From an uncultured Mycoplasmatota bacterium (GTDB lineage Bacteria > Bacillota_I > Bacilli_A > RF39 > UBA660), in contig URCH01000020.1 of the NCBI GenBank assembly GCA_900546275.1, positions 1 to 16,919 on the forward strand: 16,919 nt of DNA. The letters are read 5' to 3'. The notes under the pieces are model-generated. The model worked only from the letters and a program-made list of their open reading frames with translations. It was not told where the DNA came from and ran no database searches. Of the stretch, positions 1 through 8,700 are shown piece after piece (within the stretch, counting starts at the first letter, position 1; each line of letters opens with the position of its first letter). Made by a program: the position numbers and the translations under genes.

Positions 1-14
1 TCTACATTCCATAA

Positions 15-2015
15 TCAAGTTCTGTTTTTAGGATTAAAAATAAATTATATAAATCATTTTTAAAAACAAAAAATATTGTAATAGAAAACTATAGTAATTT
101 TACTAAATTTGAAAAAAAAATTATAAATGAACTAAGAGAAATAACAACAGTTGATATAATATATCCAATAGAAGAAAAACAAATAGAAAATTGCTATCAA
201 TTTAATAACATATTTGATGAAGTTGAGTACATATTTGAAACTATTTCAAAACTAATAAATGAAAAAGTCAATATTAATGATATTTCAATAATAAATGTAA
301 CTGATGATTATAAAAATGTAATAAAATTAATGTCAGATTTTTATAACATACCTGTAGATATACAAAATGACAATTATTTATATGGGACAACAACGTGTAA
401 AAATTTTATTAAGAAATATAATGAAACAAAAAGTATAGAAGAGTCATTAAAATGTATAGAGAATTCTACTTTATATAACGAATTTGTTAATATATGTAAT
501 AAATTTGTATGGTGTAATGATGAGTTATTAATTAAATTGTTGGAAAACGAATTTAAAAATACAAAAATATTAGATAAAAAATATAAAGATTGTATAAAAA
601 TTAATGAATTAAATAAATATGTTTTTTTACTAGGATTTAATAATAATTATCCAACTACCTGTCATGATGATGAATACCTAAACGATGAAATAAAAAAGGT
701 ACTTGATTTAAATGTTTCATATGAATTAAATACTATAAATAAAAAACAGATAATAAGCACTTTAAAACAGATTGATAATTTAATGATAACATATTCACTT
801 AAATCAACTACAAATGAATATTATGAATCAAACTTAGTAAATGAATTGGGACTAAAAACTGAAAAAATTGAGGAATTTAATTCAAAATATTCAAATAAAC
901 TAAACAAATATAATTTAATAAAATATTTAGATTTTTATACCAAATATGGTCATATAAACAAGAATTTAAATTCACTTTATAATAAATACAATATAAAATA
1001 TTTAGATTATAATAATAAATATACAAGTATAAAAAAAGATGACTTAAATAAATATTTAAATAATTCATTGTTACTTTCATATACAAGTTTAAATGATTAT
1101 TATAATTGTAAATTTAAATATTACCTAAATGATTTACTTAAAATAAATATAAATAATGATACATTTCAGTTAACAATAGGAAATCTATTTCATTATGTTT
1201 TATCACATGCATTTGAAGAAAACTTTGAATTATATAATTGCTCAAATGAATATTTAAAAACATTAAATAAAACTTTTACATATAAAGAACAATTTTTTAT
1301 AGATAAACTTATTCATAACTTGAACGATATAATAACAACTATAAAAAAACAATATAAATATACAACATTAAAAGATGCATTATATGAGAAAAAAATATAT
1401 GTTGATAAATCTAATACTATGAAAATAACCTTTATGGGAATAGTAGATAAAATACTTTATGAAAAATCAAATGATAAAACATATGCAATTATTATAGATT
1501 ACAAAACTGGTACACCAGATACATCATTGGATAAAATTAATTATGGAATTAATATGCAGTTACCTATATATTTATATTTAATAAATAAAGAATTTAAAAA
1601 TACAGAAGTAATAGGATTATATTATCAAAAACTATTACATAAAAAACCAAATATAAATGATAAAGAACCTTTAGAAAACTTAAAATTAATAGGATACACG
1701 ATAGATTCAGAAGAATTAATAAGTAAAATAGATTCATCATATGAAGATAGTACAGTTATAAAAGGCATGAAAAAAGGTAAAAATGGATTTTATGCATATA
1801 CAAAATTATTAAATAATAAAAAAATAAATGAAATGCTTGAACTTGTAGATCAAAAAATAGATGAGGCAATAAATAATATAACAAATGCAGATTTTGAAAT
1901 TAATCCAAAAAAATCAGATAAATTTTCTTCATGCGATAAATGTATTTATAATGAAATATGTTACAGAAATGAAAAAGATTTTGTTTATTTAAAAGAAGGT
2001 GAAAAAAATGCCTAG
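15..2015 (+). CDS. addB: AddB-like helicase/nuclease subunit, C-terminal part (5' end missing or frameshifted)
   Basis: Probable second subunit of an AddAB-type helicase-nuclease that resects double-strand breaks for RecA-dependent repair. The first ATG in frame is at 330, but coding similarity clearly continues upstream: the frame is open from 15 and reads as an AddB/UvrD-type segment (DEVEYIFETISKLI, then DISIINVTDDYKNVIKL). No ATG, GTG or TTG lies in frame between 15 and 330, so the true start is further upstream. A stop (TAA, 12-14) interrupts the frame. The C-terminal PD-(D/E)XK nuclease is complete: GIVDK Asp at 1446, IIDYKTG Asp at 1497 and Lys at 1503, and QLPIYLYL Gln at 1557. Four cysteines typical of the AddB iron-sulfur staple flank it, at 1107, 1932, 1941 and 1959, the last three as CX2CX5C. 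The stop overlaps the addA start by 8 bp. Family call is firm; completeness of the gene is uncertain. Confidence 0.85.
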   Translation, partial: SSSVFRIKNKLYKSFLKTKNIVIENYSNFTKFEKKIINELREITTVDIIYPIEEKQIENCYQFNNIFDEVEYIFETISKLINEKVNINDISIINVTDDYKNVIKLMSDFYNIPVDIQNDNYLYGTTTCKNFIKKYNETKSIEESLKCIENSTLYNEFVNICNKFVWCNDELLIKLLENEFKNTKILDKKYKDCIKINELNKYVFLLGFNNNYPTTCHDDEYLNDEIKKVLDLNVSYELNTINKKQIISTLKQIDNLMITYSLKSTTNEYYESNLVNELGLKTEKIEEFNSKYSNKLNKYNLIKYLDFYTKYGHINKNLNSLYNKYNIKYLDYNNKYTSIKKDDLNKYLNNSLLLSYTSLNDYYNCKFKYYLNDLLKININNDTFQLTIGNLFHYVLSHAFEENFELYNCSNEYLKTLNKTFTYKEQFFIDKLIHNLNDIITTIKKQYKYTTLKDALYEKKIYVDKSNTMKITFMGIVDKILYEKSNDKTYAIIIDYKTGTPDTSLDKINYGINMQLPIYLYLINKEFKNTEVIGLYYQKLLHKKPNINDKEPLENLKLIGYTIDSEELISKIDSSYEDSTVIKGMKKGKNGFYAYTKLLNNKKINEMLELVDQKIDEAINNITNADFEINPKKSDKFSSCDKCIYNEICYRNEKDFVYLKEGEKNA

Positions 2016-5000
2016 TTGGACAAAAGAACAACAAGATGCAATAAATAAAGATGGCACAAATATTATAGTAAGTGCAGGAGCAGGAAGTGGAAAAACAGCT
2101 GTACTAACGCAACGTGTTATAACTAAATTATCAAAAGGAATAAATATAGATGAACTTCTTATTTTAACTTTTACTAACTTAGCAGCTCGTGAAATGAAAG
2201 ATAGAATAAAAAAAGCTCTTTTAAGTATAGATGATAAAAAAAACTTAGAAAAAATAGATTCTAGTTATATAACAACATTTGATAGTTATGCACTTTCGAT
2301 TGTAAAAAAATATCACTATCTACTTAATATAAATAAATCAATTTCTATAGTTGATTCAAATATAATAAGAATAAAAGAAAGAGAAATAATAGATGAAATT
2401 TTTGAAAACTTATATAAAAATAAAAATGAAAAATTTCTTAAATTGATAAATGACTTTTGTACTAAAGATGATTCAGAAATAAAAAATGCAATACTTAACA
2501 TAAATAATAAATTAAACTTAAAAATTGACAAAAAAGAGTATTTAAAATCATACATAAGTACAAAATACTCAGAGGAAAACATTAACAAAGATATAAATGA
2601 TTTTTTAGGTATGATTTTTAAAAAAGTTACCTTTATATCAGACGATTTAAATAAAATAAGTTACATGGATTATAATAAATTTTATTTAGATTTAGAAAAT
2701 GTGTTAAATCCAATTATAAACAGTAAAGATTATGACAATCTAGTGTCAACACTAAATGTTAGACTTCCAAATGCACCAAAAAATAGTGATGAACAATTAA
2801 AAAAAATAAAAGAAAATATTTCAAATACAATTAAAGAAATAAAATCGATTTGTATATATGACTCATTAGATGAAATAAAAAATTCAATTTTATTGACAAA
2901 AAATTATGCAGAAATAATTATTGAGATAATTGAAGAAATAGATGAACAAATTAAAAATTATAAAAACACCATTTGCGCATATGAATTTACAGATATCGCC
3001 CTTATGGCTTGTAACATAATGAAAAAATATGATTATGTTAGAGAAGAGGTAAAAAACTCATTTAAAGAAATATTGATAGATGAATATCAAGATACAAATG
3101 ATCTACAAGAAGAATTCATAAGTTTAATATCAAATAATAATGTTTATATGGTTGGAGATATTAAACAATCAATATATAAATTTAGAAATGCTAATCCATA
3201 TTTATTTAAATCAAAGTATGATCTATATAAGGAAAGTAAAAATGGAATTAAAATAGATTTGAATAAAAATTTCCGTTCTAGAAAACAAGTACTTTATAAT
3301 ATAAATGAAATTTTTGAAGAAATAATGAATGATGACATAGGTGGAGCAGATTATAATAATGGACATGCTATGGTATTTGGAAATAATTCATATAAAGAAT
3401 TAGATTATAATACAGATTTAGATATATTTACATATGATGCAGATGATAAAGAATATTCAAAAGAAGAAAAAGAAATATTTTTTATAGCTAATGATATAAA
3501 AAATAAAATAAAAAATAACTATAAAGTTACAGAAAAATCAACATTTGAACTTAGAAACATTGAATATAAAGATTTTGTTATATTAGTAGATAGATCAACA
3601 AGTTTTGATTTATACAAAAAAATATTTGAATACATGGAAATTCCACTTACTTTAGTAAGAGATGAAATAGTTACTAAAAATATAATAATTATACTTATAA
3701 GAAATATATTAAATTTAATAGTTAAAACCAAAAATAAACAATTTGACAACGAATTTAAATATTTATTTATGAGTATTTCTAGAAGTTTTTTAATAGAAGA
3801 AACAGATGAAAATATTTTCAAATATTTGAACAACAATATTCAAGAAAGTGAAGTAATGAAAAAGATTAATTCGCTTTTAGATATAGATGATATTACCTCT
3901 AAAATCTTAATAGATAAAATTATAGAAGAATTTAACTTTTATGAAAAAGCAGAAAAAGTTGGTGATATAGTCGCACTCCAAGTAGTAATTGAGTATATTA
4001 ATAATTTGTGTGTTTCAACATCTAGTATGGGTTATGATATATATGATTTTATTAAATTTTTAAATAGTTTAAAAGATTATAATTTTGAAATAAAATATAA
4101 AACTAATATAGAAAGCTCTAATAGTGTTAAAATAATGACTATTCATAAATCAAAAGGATTAGAGTTTCCAGTATGTTATTATTCAATGATTTATAAGAAA
4201 TTTAATATAAGTGATTTAAAAGAAAAAATATTATATGACAATCAATATGGGATTATATTACCTTATTATAAAGAAGGTATAGGAGAAACAATATATAAGA
4301 CAATGCTTAAACAAAGATATATAAAAGAAGAAATTTCAGAACAAATTAGACTTTTATATGTCGCATTAACAAGAGCAAGAGAAAAAATGATTATAGTATC
4401 TCCATATTTTAATAATGATAGTAGACTAGATGAATCATTAAAACTAAAATATAGGTCATTTTATGACATATTGAATTCTATAGATTATGTTTTAGAAAAA
4501 TACATAAAAAAAATAGATTTTTCAAACATTGTAATTAATAAAGATTACAAATTTATAAAACAAAAGAATATTTTATTAAATGATAGTAATGAAATTTTAA
4601 ATGTTAGTGAAATAAATATAGAAAAAGACATAGTAGAAAAAAATACTTTTTCTAAAAAAAGCAAAACATTAATTACAAAAGAACAATACTATAATATGGA
4701 GTATGGTAAGAAAATCCATAAATTATTTGAAATGTTAGATCTAAAAAATATAGATTATTCACTGCTAAATAATATAGAAAAGAAAACAGTTATGAATTTT
4801 ATTTCAAATCCTATATTTGATAATATAAATAATTCAAAAATATTTAAAGAGTATGAATTTGAATATGAAGATAATCATATTTTATATAAAGGAATTATTG
4901 ATTTAATGTTAGTATATGAAAACTATATAGATATAATAGACTATAAATTATCAAATATTGATGATGAAAAATATATTGATCAATTAAATGGTTATAAAAA

Positions 5001-5082
5001 ATATATAGAAATGATATCGAATAAAAAGGTAAATATTTATTTATATTCAATATTAAAACAGGAATTTAAGAAAATTAATTAG
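2008..5082 (+). CDS. addA: AddA-type ATP-dependent helicase/nuclease (UvrD superfamily, UvrD-REP + PD-(D/E)XK)
   Basis: Motor and nuclease subunit of an AddAB-type recombination enzyme; cytoplasmic, working with the upstream AddB-like protein. All SF1A helicase motifs are visible in the 1024-residue product: Q motif WTKEQQDAI near residue 4; motif I SAGAGSGKTA around 22-31; Ia LTFTNLAAREM; II LIDEYQDTND near 357; III MVGDIKQSIYKFR near 382; IV NKNFRSRKQ near 420; V IMTIHKSKGLEFP near 710; VI RLLYVALTRARE near 783. The C-terminal nuclease shows GKKIHKLFE, GIIDL near 962, IDYK near 977 and a following QLNGY. Length is somewhat below the roughly 1200 residues of classic AddA. I chose ATG 2008 over the in-frame GTG at 1999 because AAGGTG (1996-2001) sits 6 bases before ATG 2008, and the GTG lies inside that binding site. 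The 8-bp overlap with the upstream stop suggests translational coupling. No clear terminator follows. Confidence 0.95.
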   Translation: MPSWTKEQQDAINKDGTNIIVSAGAGSGKTAVLTQRVITKLSKGINIDELLILTFTNLAAREMKDRIKKALLSIDDKKNLEKIDSSYITTFDSYALSIVKKYHYLLNINKSISIVDSNIIRIKEREIIDEIFENLYKNKNEKFLKLINDFCTKDDSEIKNAILNINNKLNLKIDKKEYLKSYISTKYSEENINKDINDFLGMIFKKVTFISDDLNKISYMDYNKFYLDLENVLNPIINSKDYDNLVSTLNVRLPNAPKNSDEQLKKIKENISNTIKEIKSICIYDSLDEIKNSILLTKNYAEIIIEIIEEIDEQIKNYKNTICAYEFTDIALMACNIMKKYDYVREEVKNSFKEILIDEYQDTNDLQEEFISLISNNNVYMVGDIKQSIYKFRNANPYLFKSKYDLYKESKNGIKIDLNKNFRSRKQVLYNINEIFEEIMNDDIGGADYNNGHAMVFGNNSYKELDYNTDLDIFTYDADDKEYSKEEKEIFFIANDIKNKIKNNYKVTEKSTFELRNIEYKDFVILVDRSTSFDLYKKIFEYMEIPLTLVRDEIVTKNIIIILIRNILNLIVKTKNKQFDNEFKYLFMSISRSFLIEETDENIFKYLNNNIQESEVMKKINSLLDIDDITSKILIDKIIEEFNFYEKAEKVGDIVALQVVIEYINNLCVSTSSMGYDIYDFIKFLNSLKDYNFEIKYKTNIESSNSVKIMTIHKSKGLEFPVCYYSMIYKKFNISDLKEKILYDNQYGIILPYYKEGIGETIYKTMLKQRYIKEEISEQIRLLYVALTRAREKMIIVSPYFNNDSRLDESLKLKYRSFYDILNSIDYVLEKYIKKIDFSNIVINKDYKFIKQKNILLNDSNEILNVSEINIEKDIVEKNTFSKKSKTLITKEQYYNMEYGKKIHKLFEMLDLKNIDYSLLNNIEKKTVMNFISNPIFDNINNSKIFKEYEFEYEDNHILYKGIIDLMLVYENYIDIIDYKLSNIDDEKYIDQLNGYKKYIEMISNKKVNIYLYSILKQEFKKIN

Positions 5083-5114
5083 TATTTGTTTTAATTATTC
5101 ATAGTTTGCTCAAT

Positions 5115-5143
5115 TTGACAGTAATCACATAAAATGGTAAAAT
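5115..5143 (+). promoter_or_regulatory. Strong sigma-A-type promoter with extended -10, upstream of the wall hydrolase gene
   Basis: A perfect -35 (TTGACA, 5115-5120), a 17-base spacer and TAAAAT (5138-5143) preceded by TG at 5135-5136 make an extended -10. Transcription should begin near 5150. This excludes the in-frame ATG at 5134, which lies inside the promoter, and supports the TTG start at 5173. A TGTGAT core in reverse orientation (ATCACA, 5124-5129) lies in the spacer; this may be chance. Confidence 0.8.
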
Positions 5144-5172
5144 CATATTTATCACGTAATGAGGTGAATTTT

Positions 5173-5736
5173 TTGAAAACGAAAGAATTTGGTGTTTTAA
5201 TAGTTCTATTAATACTTATTGGAACTAATATAACATACTTAAAATATAGTGATGAAAAAGTAGTTACCAGTGGTTATGTAGTATGTGAAAACAAAGCAGA
5301 ATCAATGGAGTCTACAAAAATTGTATATGATAATATGACATTGGATGAACTTGCTGAAAAGCTTGATAAGTCCCTTAATTCTGATGTAAAAGGACAAGGT
5401 TATATTTTCGCAAAATATTCAATTGAAACAGGAGTTGACCCATACCTAGCTGTTGCAGTAATGTTACAAGAAACAGGTTGTAAATGGAACTGCAGTTATT
5501 TAGCTTCTAAATGTAACAATTATGGTGGACAAAAAGGAGCACCTGGTTGTAATGGTGGTTCATATAAAAAATTTGATACACAAGAAGAAGGAATAAAAAG
5601 TTACATAACTAATTTGTATGATAACTATATATCTAAAGGATTAACTACACCAGAACAAATAAACAAAAGGTATGCATCAGATCCAAATTGGTCAAAAAAA
5701 ATTAATAGATATATTAATGAAATAAAATCAAAATAA
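5173..5736 (+). CDS. Membrane-anchored glucosaminidase/lysozyme-like peptidoglycan hydrolase
   Basis: A 187-residue protein, probably acting outside the membrane on cell-wall glycan. Start TTG at 5173 is chosen because GAGGTG (5161-5166) lies 6 bases upstream; the ATG at 5134 is inside the promoter. Residues 5-22 (EFGVLIVLLILIGTNITYL) form a signal peptide or signal anchor. The rest resembles the glucosaminidase fold (Pfam PF01832 type): GVDPYLAVAVMLQETG carries the likely catalytic Glu at about residue 100, followed by CNNYGG, the counterpart of the usual NN-x-FG, then GSYKKFDTQEEGIKSYITNL and a C-terminal YASDPNWSKKINRYI segment. Five cysteines, all in the exported part, are unusual for this family and may form disulfides. 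It is monocistronic, with its own promoter and terminator. A lytic transglycosylase-like role is an alternative; substrate specificity is inferred from the family only. Confidence 0.8.
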   Translation: MKTKEFGVLIVLLILIGTNITYLKYSDEKVVTSGYVVCENKAESMESTKIVYDNMTLDELAEKLDKSLNSDVKGQGYIFAKYSIETGVDPYLAVAVMLQETGCKWNCSYLASKCNNYGGQKGAPGCNGGSYKKFDTQEEGIKSYITNLYDNYISKGLTTPEQINKRYASDPNWSKKINRYINEIKSK

Positions 5737-5758
5737 AGTGATTAAATTCACTTTTTTT
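5735..5758 (+). terminator. Rho-independent terminator after the wall hydrolase gene
   Basis: AAAGTGA (5735-5741) pairs perfectly with TCACTTT (5748-5754) around a 6-base loop and is followed directly by further T residues to 5758. The stem overlaps the last bases of the stop codon. Confidence 0.85.
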
Positions 5759-5775
5759 ATTTATAATTTTAAAAA

Positions 5776-5845
5776 TGTGATAAATCTATAAAAAAATGTC
5801 GGAATTTTGTGATAAAATTGCTTTTTTATGCTGGAATTTTGTGAT
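5776..5845 (+). repeat. Three TGTGAT motifs at exact 32-bp spacing (possible operator array)
   Basis: TGTGAT occurs at 5776-5781, 5808-5813 and 5840-5845, so each copy is exactly 32 bp from the next. The last two share a longer core, GGAATTTTGTGAT (5801-5813 and 5833-5845). The array lies between the terminator at 5758 and the -10 at 5892, in an otherwise featureless AT-rich spacer. The spacing is about three helical turns, which would place the copies on one face of the DNA. An operator role is inference. Confidence 0.4.
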
Positions 5846-5891
5846 TATAAATAATATTTTAATTAATAATGAAATTTAAATAAAAATATAG

Positions 5892-5897
5892 TATAAT
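5892..5897 (+). promoter_or_regulatory. Likely -10 element of the dehydrogenase/lyase/RluA operon
   Basis: A perfect TATAAT lies 36 bases before the ATG at 5933. No convincing -35 is seen at 16-18 bases upstream (ATGAAA at 5869-5874 is the closest), so an activator could be needed. The TGTGAT array ends about 47 bases upstream of this -10. Confidence 0.5.
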
Positions 5898-5932
5898 TAA
5901 TAATGATTTTATGGCATATGGTGGTGAATTAA

Positions 5933-6649
5933 ATGGAAAACAAAGTAATATTAGTAACAGGTGCAGCAAAAGGTATAGGTGCGGAAATAGTAAAAACATT
6001 CGCGCAAAATAAATATGATGTAATAATAAATTATAATAAAAGTGAAGAAAATGCTTTTAAATTAGAAAAATTAATTAAAAATAATTACAATGTTGGAGTT
6101 ATGCTTGTAAAAGCTGATTTGACAAATGAATCAGAAATAGTCGATATGTACAACAAAGTAATTAAAAAATATAAAAAAATAGATATTATTGTAAATAATG
6201 CTGCTTTAGCTATTGATAATTATTTAATTGATAAAACAAAAGAAGAATTTATGAAAGTTTTAGATACAAATGTTGTCGCACCATTTTTAATAACAAAAAT
6301 ATTTAGAAATGATGTTAAAACAGTTATAAACATTTCATCAACAGATGCAGTTGATACCTATAATGAGCTAAGCATTGATTACTGTGCATCAAAATCAGCT
6401 TTAAATTCAGTTACTAAAACACTTTCTTTAGCTATTCCTAATATAACCATAGTTTCTCTTATGTTACCTTGGGTAAATACAGAAGCAATAAGAGAAATGG
6501 ATCCAGTTTATTTAGAAAGTGAATTAAAAAGAACAGGTCAAAAAAGATTAATTGAACCAAACGAGGTTGCAGAGAAAATATATGATTTAGCAACAAAAAA
6601 TAGTATAAAAACTGGAACAATAATTAATTGGGGTGAAATATATGAATAA
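5933..6649 (+). CDS. Short-chain dehydrogenase/reductase (classical SDR, FabG-like)
   Basis: An NAD(P)-dependent oxidoreductase of 238 residues, cytoplasmic. The Rossmann cofactor motif TGAAKGIG is at residues 9-16, NNAA at 88-91, a catalytic Ser in NISST (135-136), and the catalytic Y-x3-K as Y150 and K154 in DYCASKSAL. The length matches 3-oxoacyl-ACP reductase-like SDRs, but nothing around it belongs to fatty-acid synthesis, so the substrate cannot be named and no symbol is given. GGTGGTG precedes the ATG by a suitable distance. Its end overlaps the start of the PLP enzyme by 8 bp, so the two proteins are likely coupled in translation and may act on related metabolites. A role in amino-acid or sulfur-compound metabolism with the neighbour is only inference. 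Confidence 0.9.
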   Translation: MENKVILVTGAAKGIGAEIVKTFAQNKYDVIINYNKSEENAFKLEKLIKNNYNVGVMLVKADLTNESEIVDMYNKVIKKYKKIDIIVNNAALAIDNYLIDKTKEEFMKVLDTNVVAPFLITKIFRNDVKTVINISSTDAVDTYNELSIDYCASKSALNSVTKTLSLAIPNITIVSLMLPWVNTEAIREMDPVYLESELKRTGQKRLIEPNEVAEKIYDLATKNSIKTGTIINWGEIYE

Positions 6650-7868
6650 TTTAGATGAGATAATTAAAAATTCTGAAAAAGAATTAGAAGAAGAATATAA
6701 AAAAATAGATAAAATTTGTGAATTTAACAGTAATAAAGTATTAAATGCATTTAAAAAAAATAAGGTTTCTGAAACACATTTTTCGCAAACAACTGGTTAT
6801 GGATATGGTGATATAGGAAGAGATACTTTAGAAAATGTATACAGTGATATATTTAAATCAGAGGATTCATTAGTAAGATCTCAAATTATATCTGGAAGTC
6901 ATGCATTAACTGTAACATTATTTGGTCTTTTAAGACCAGGTGATACAATGTTAAGTATAACAGGTAAACCATATGATACTTTGGATGAAGTAATAGGGAT
7001 AAAAGAAAATGAAAGCTCTTTAAAATCATTTGGGATAAATTATAAACAAATCGATTTAATTGATAATGAATTTGACTATGAAAAAATCAAAGAAACTTTA
7101 CAAAATAATAATATTAAACTTATAGAAATACAAAGATCTAAAGGTTATTCAACAAGAAAAAGCATAACAATATCTTCATTAGAAAAAATAATAAAATATA
7201 TTAAAAATATTGATGATAAAATAATAATTATGATAGATAACTGCTATTGCGAATTAGTTTCTACAAAAGAGCCTATAGAAATTGGAGCAGATATAGTAGT
7301 AGGTTCACTTATAAAAAATTTAGGTGGAGCACTTGCTCCAAATGGTGGATATATAACAGGTAAAAAAAATCTAATAAAACTTGTTAGTGAAAGATTAACA
7401 CTACCAGGTGAAGGTAAAGAAGTAGGTCCAACACTTGGAATAAATAAATCATTATATCAAGGACTTTTTATGGCACCTTATATAGTATCATCAAGTTTAA
7501 AAACTGCAGTATTCACAAGCTATGTTATGGAAAAATTAGGATATAAGGTAGAACCAAGATACTGTGATGATAGAGCAGACATAGTACAAAATATTGAATT
7601 TAATGACGCTGAAAAATTAATAAAATATTGTCAAGGTATTCAAATGGGATCACCAATTGATTCATATGTTTTGCCTCAACCATGGGATATGCCTGGATAT
7701 AGTGATAAAATAATTATGGCAGCAGGAACATTTACACAAGGTTCTTCAATTGAACTTTCCTGTGATGGTCCATTAAGACCTCCATTTATAGCTTACCAAC
7801 AAGGTTCAGTGACATATGAATATGGTAAGTTAGGTGTTATAGAGGCAATAAAAAATTTGTATAAATAA
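6642..7868 (+). CDS. Methionine gamma-lyase family PLP enzyme (PF06838 type, formerly 'aluminum resistance protein')
   Basis: A 408-residue, fold-type I PLP-dependent enzyme of the methionine gamma-lyase-like family PF06838. Family-typical segments are HFSQTTGYGYGDIGRD near residue 50, the conserved SQIISGSHALT near 85, and GSLIKNLGGALAPNGGYI, where K225 is the likely PLP-binding lysine. The C-terminal third (GIQMGSPIDSYVLPQPWDMPG and AAGTFTQGSSIELS) is also characteristic. Length is normal. Start ATG 6642 is preferred over the in-frame GTG at 6633 because GGGGTG (6630-6635) lies 6 bases before the ATG and contains that GTG. It overlaps the upstream dehydrogenase by 8 bp and is followed after 10 bp by the RluA-type gene. 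The physiological substrate is not well established for the family; a C-S lyase activity is inferred. Confidence 0.92.
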   Translation: MNNLDEIIKNSEKELEEEYKKIDKICEFNSNKVLNAFKKNKVSETHFSQTTGYGYGDIGRDTLENVYSDIFKSEDSLVRSQIISGSHALTVTLFGLLRPGDTMLSITGKPYDTLDEVIGIKENESSLKSFGINYKQIDLIDNEFDYEKIKETLQNNNIKLIEIQRSKGYSTRKSITISSLEKIIKYIKNIDDKIIIMIDNCYCELVSTKEPIEIGADIVVGSLIKNLGGALAPNGGYITGKKNLIKLVSERLTLPGEGKEVGPTLGINKSLYQGLFMAPYIVSSSLKTAVFTSYVMEKLGYKVEPRYCDDRADIVQNIEFNDAEKLIKYCQGIQMGSPIDSYVLPQPWDMPGYSDKIIMAAGTFTQGSSIELSCDGPLRPPFIAYQQGSVTYEYGKLGVIEAIKNLYK

Positions 7869-7878
7869 TGGTGATAAA

Positions 7879-8700
7879 ATGAGTTTTACTGTGGAAAAAG
7901 AACAAGAATTATTAGGGTTTTTATTAGAAAAAATAAAAAATAAGTCGAAAAACACGATTAAATCATTACTTTCGCATGAAATGGTTTTGGTTAATAAAAA
8001 AGTAGTAACTAAATATAATTATTTACTTAAAAAAAATTATACTGTGGAAATAATAAAAAAGATTAATGATGAAATAGATATAATATATGAGGATAACAAC
8101 ATTATAGTTGTAAATAAACCATCAGGTTTACTTTCAATATCTACTGAAAAAGAAACAGAAAAAACTTTATATAAATATATATCAAATTACGTAAAAAAAG
8201 GTAATAAAAATGCAAAAATATTTGTAGTGCATAGATTAGATAAGGATACATCTGGTATAGTAATATTCTCAAAAAATCAAGATTTTAAAAATAAATTACA
8301 ACAAAATTGGAATGATGAAGTAGTAAGAAATTATTATGCAGTAGTAGAAGGAAAACTAGAAAAAAAGTCAGGAACAATTAAATCTTATTTAAAAGAAAAT
8401 TCATTTCATAAAACTTATTCTTCAAATAAAGGTGAACTTGCAATAACTAATTATGAAGTAATTAAAACTAATGATTTATATTCATTATTAAAAGTTAACA
8501 TAAAAACTGGTAAAAAAAATCAAATAAGAGTTCATCTTAGTGATATAAATCATCCAATTGTTGGTGATAAAAAATATGGAAGTAAAATAAGAGCTAAAAG
8601 ACTTATGTTATGTGCATACAATGTGGAGTTTAAAAATAACTCAAAATATAAATTTGAAATTCCTTATCCAGAAGAATTTAAAAAGTACATTAAAGCATAA
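7879..8700 (+). CDS. RluA-family RNA pseudouridine synthase
   Basis: Converts uridine to pseudouridine in rRNA or tRNA. The 273-residue product has an N-terminal S4-like RNA-binding segment (about residues 15-60, with the MVLVNKKVV turn) followed by the RluA catalytic domain. VNKPSGLLS near residue 76 and the signature HRLDKDTSG at 118-126 are present, with D121 as the catalytic aspartate. KTGKKNQIRVHL and HPIVGDKKYG near the C-terminus are also family-typical. Which RluA/C/D subtype and which target site cannot be decided, so no symbol is given. GGTGAT just before ATG 7879 serves as binding site. It is the last gene of the operon: its stop codon lies inside the following terminator stem. Confidence 0.93.
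   Translation: MSFTVEKEQELLGFLLEKIKNKSKNTIKSLLSHEMVLVNKKVVTKYNYLLKKNYTVEIIKKINDEIDIIYEDNNIIVVNKPSGLLSISTEKETEKTLYKYISNYVKKGNKNAKIFVVHRLDKDTSGIVIFSKNQDFKNKLQQNWNDEVVRNYYAVVEGKLEKKSGTIKSYLKENSFHKTYSSNKGELAITNYEVIKTNDLYSLLKVNIKTGKKNQIRVHLSDINHPIVGDKKYGSKIRAKRLMLCAYNVEFKNNSKYKFEIPYPEEFKKYIKA

Noticed and set aside
1999..2007. GTG at 1999 as addA start, and likewise GTG 6633 and ATG 10205 for their genes
   Set aside because: Each lies inside or before the ribosome binding site that serves the next in-frame ATG (2008, 6642, 10217).
877..3836. Minus-strand frames at 877-1086, 2316-2588 and 3519-3836, and also 8745-9074
   Set aside because: They are shadows of addB, addA and the EcfA-like gene; their composition is only Phe/Leu/Ile/Tyr-rich reverse reading.
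5083..5110. Terminator after addA
   Set aside because: The AATTAA and TTTTAATT strings do not form a stable perfect stem followed by a T run.
5134..5172. In-frame ATG at 5134 as start of the wall hydrolase
   Set aside because: It lies between the -35 and -10 of a strong promoter and has no ribosome binding site; TTG 5173 has GAGGTG at ideal distance.
5796..5879. A 27-codon frame (starting MSEFCDKIAF) in the intergenic spacer
   Set aside because: No ribosome binding site, and it spans the TGTGAT repeats; more likely an effect of AT-rich sequence.
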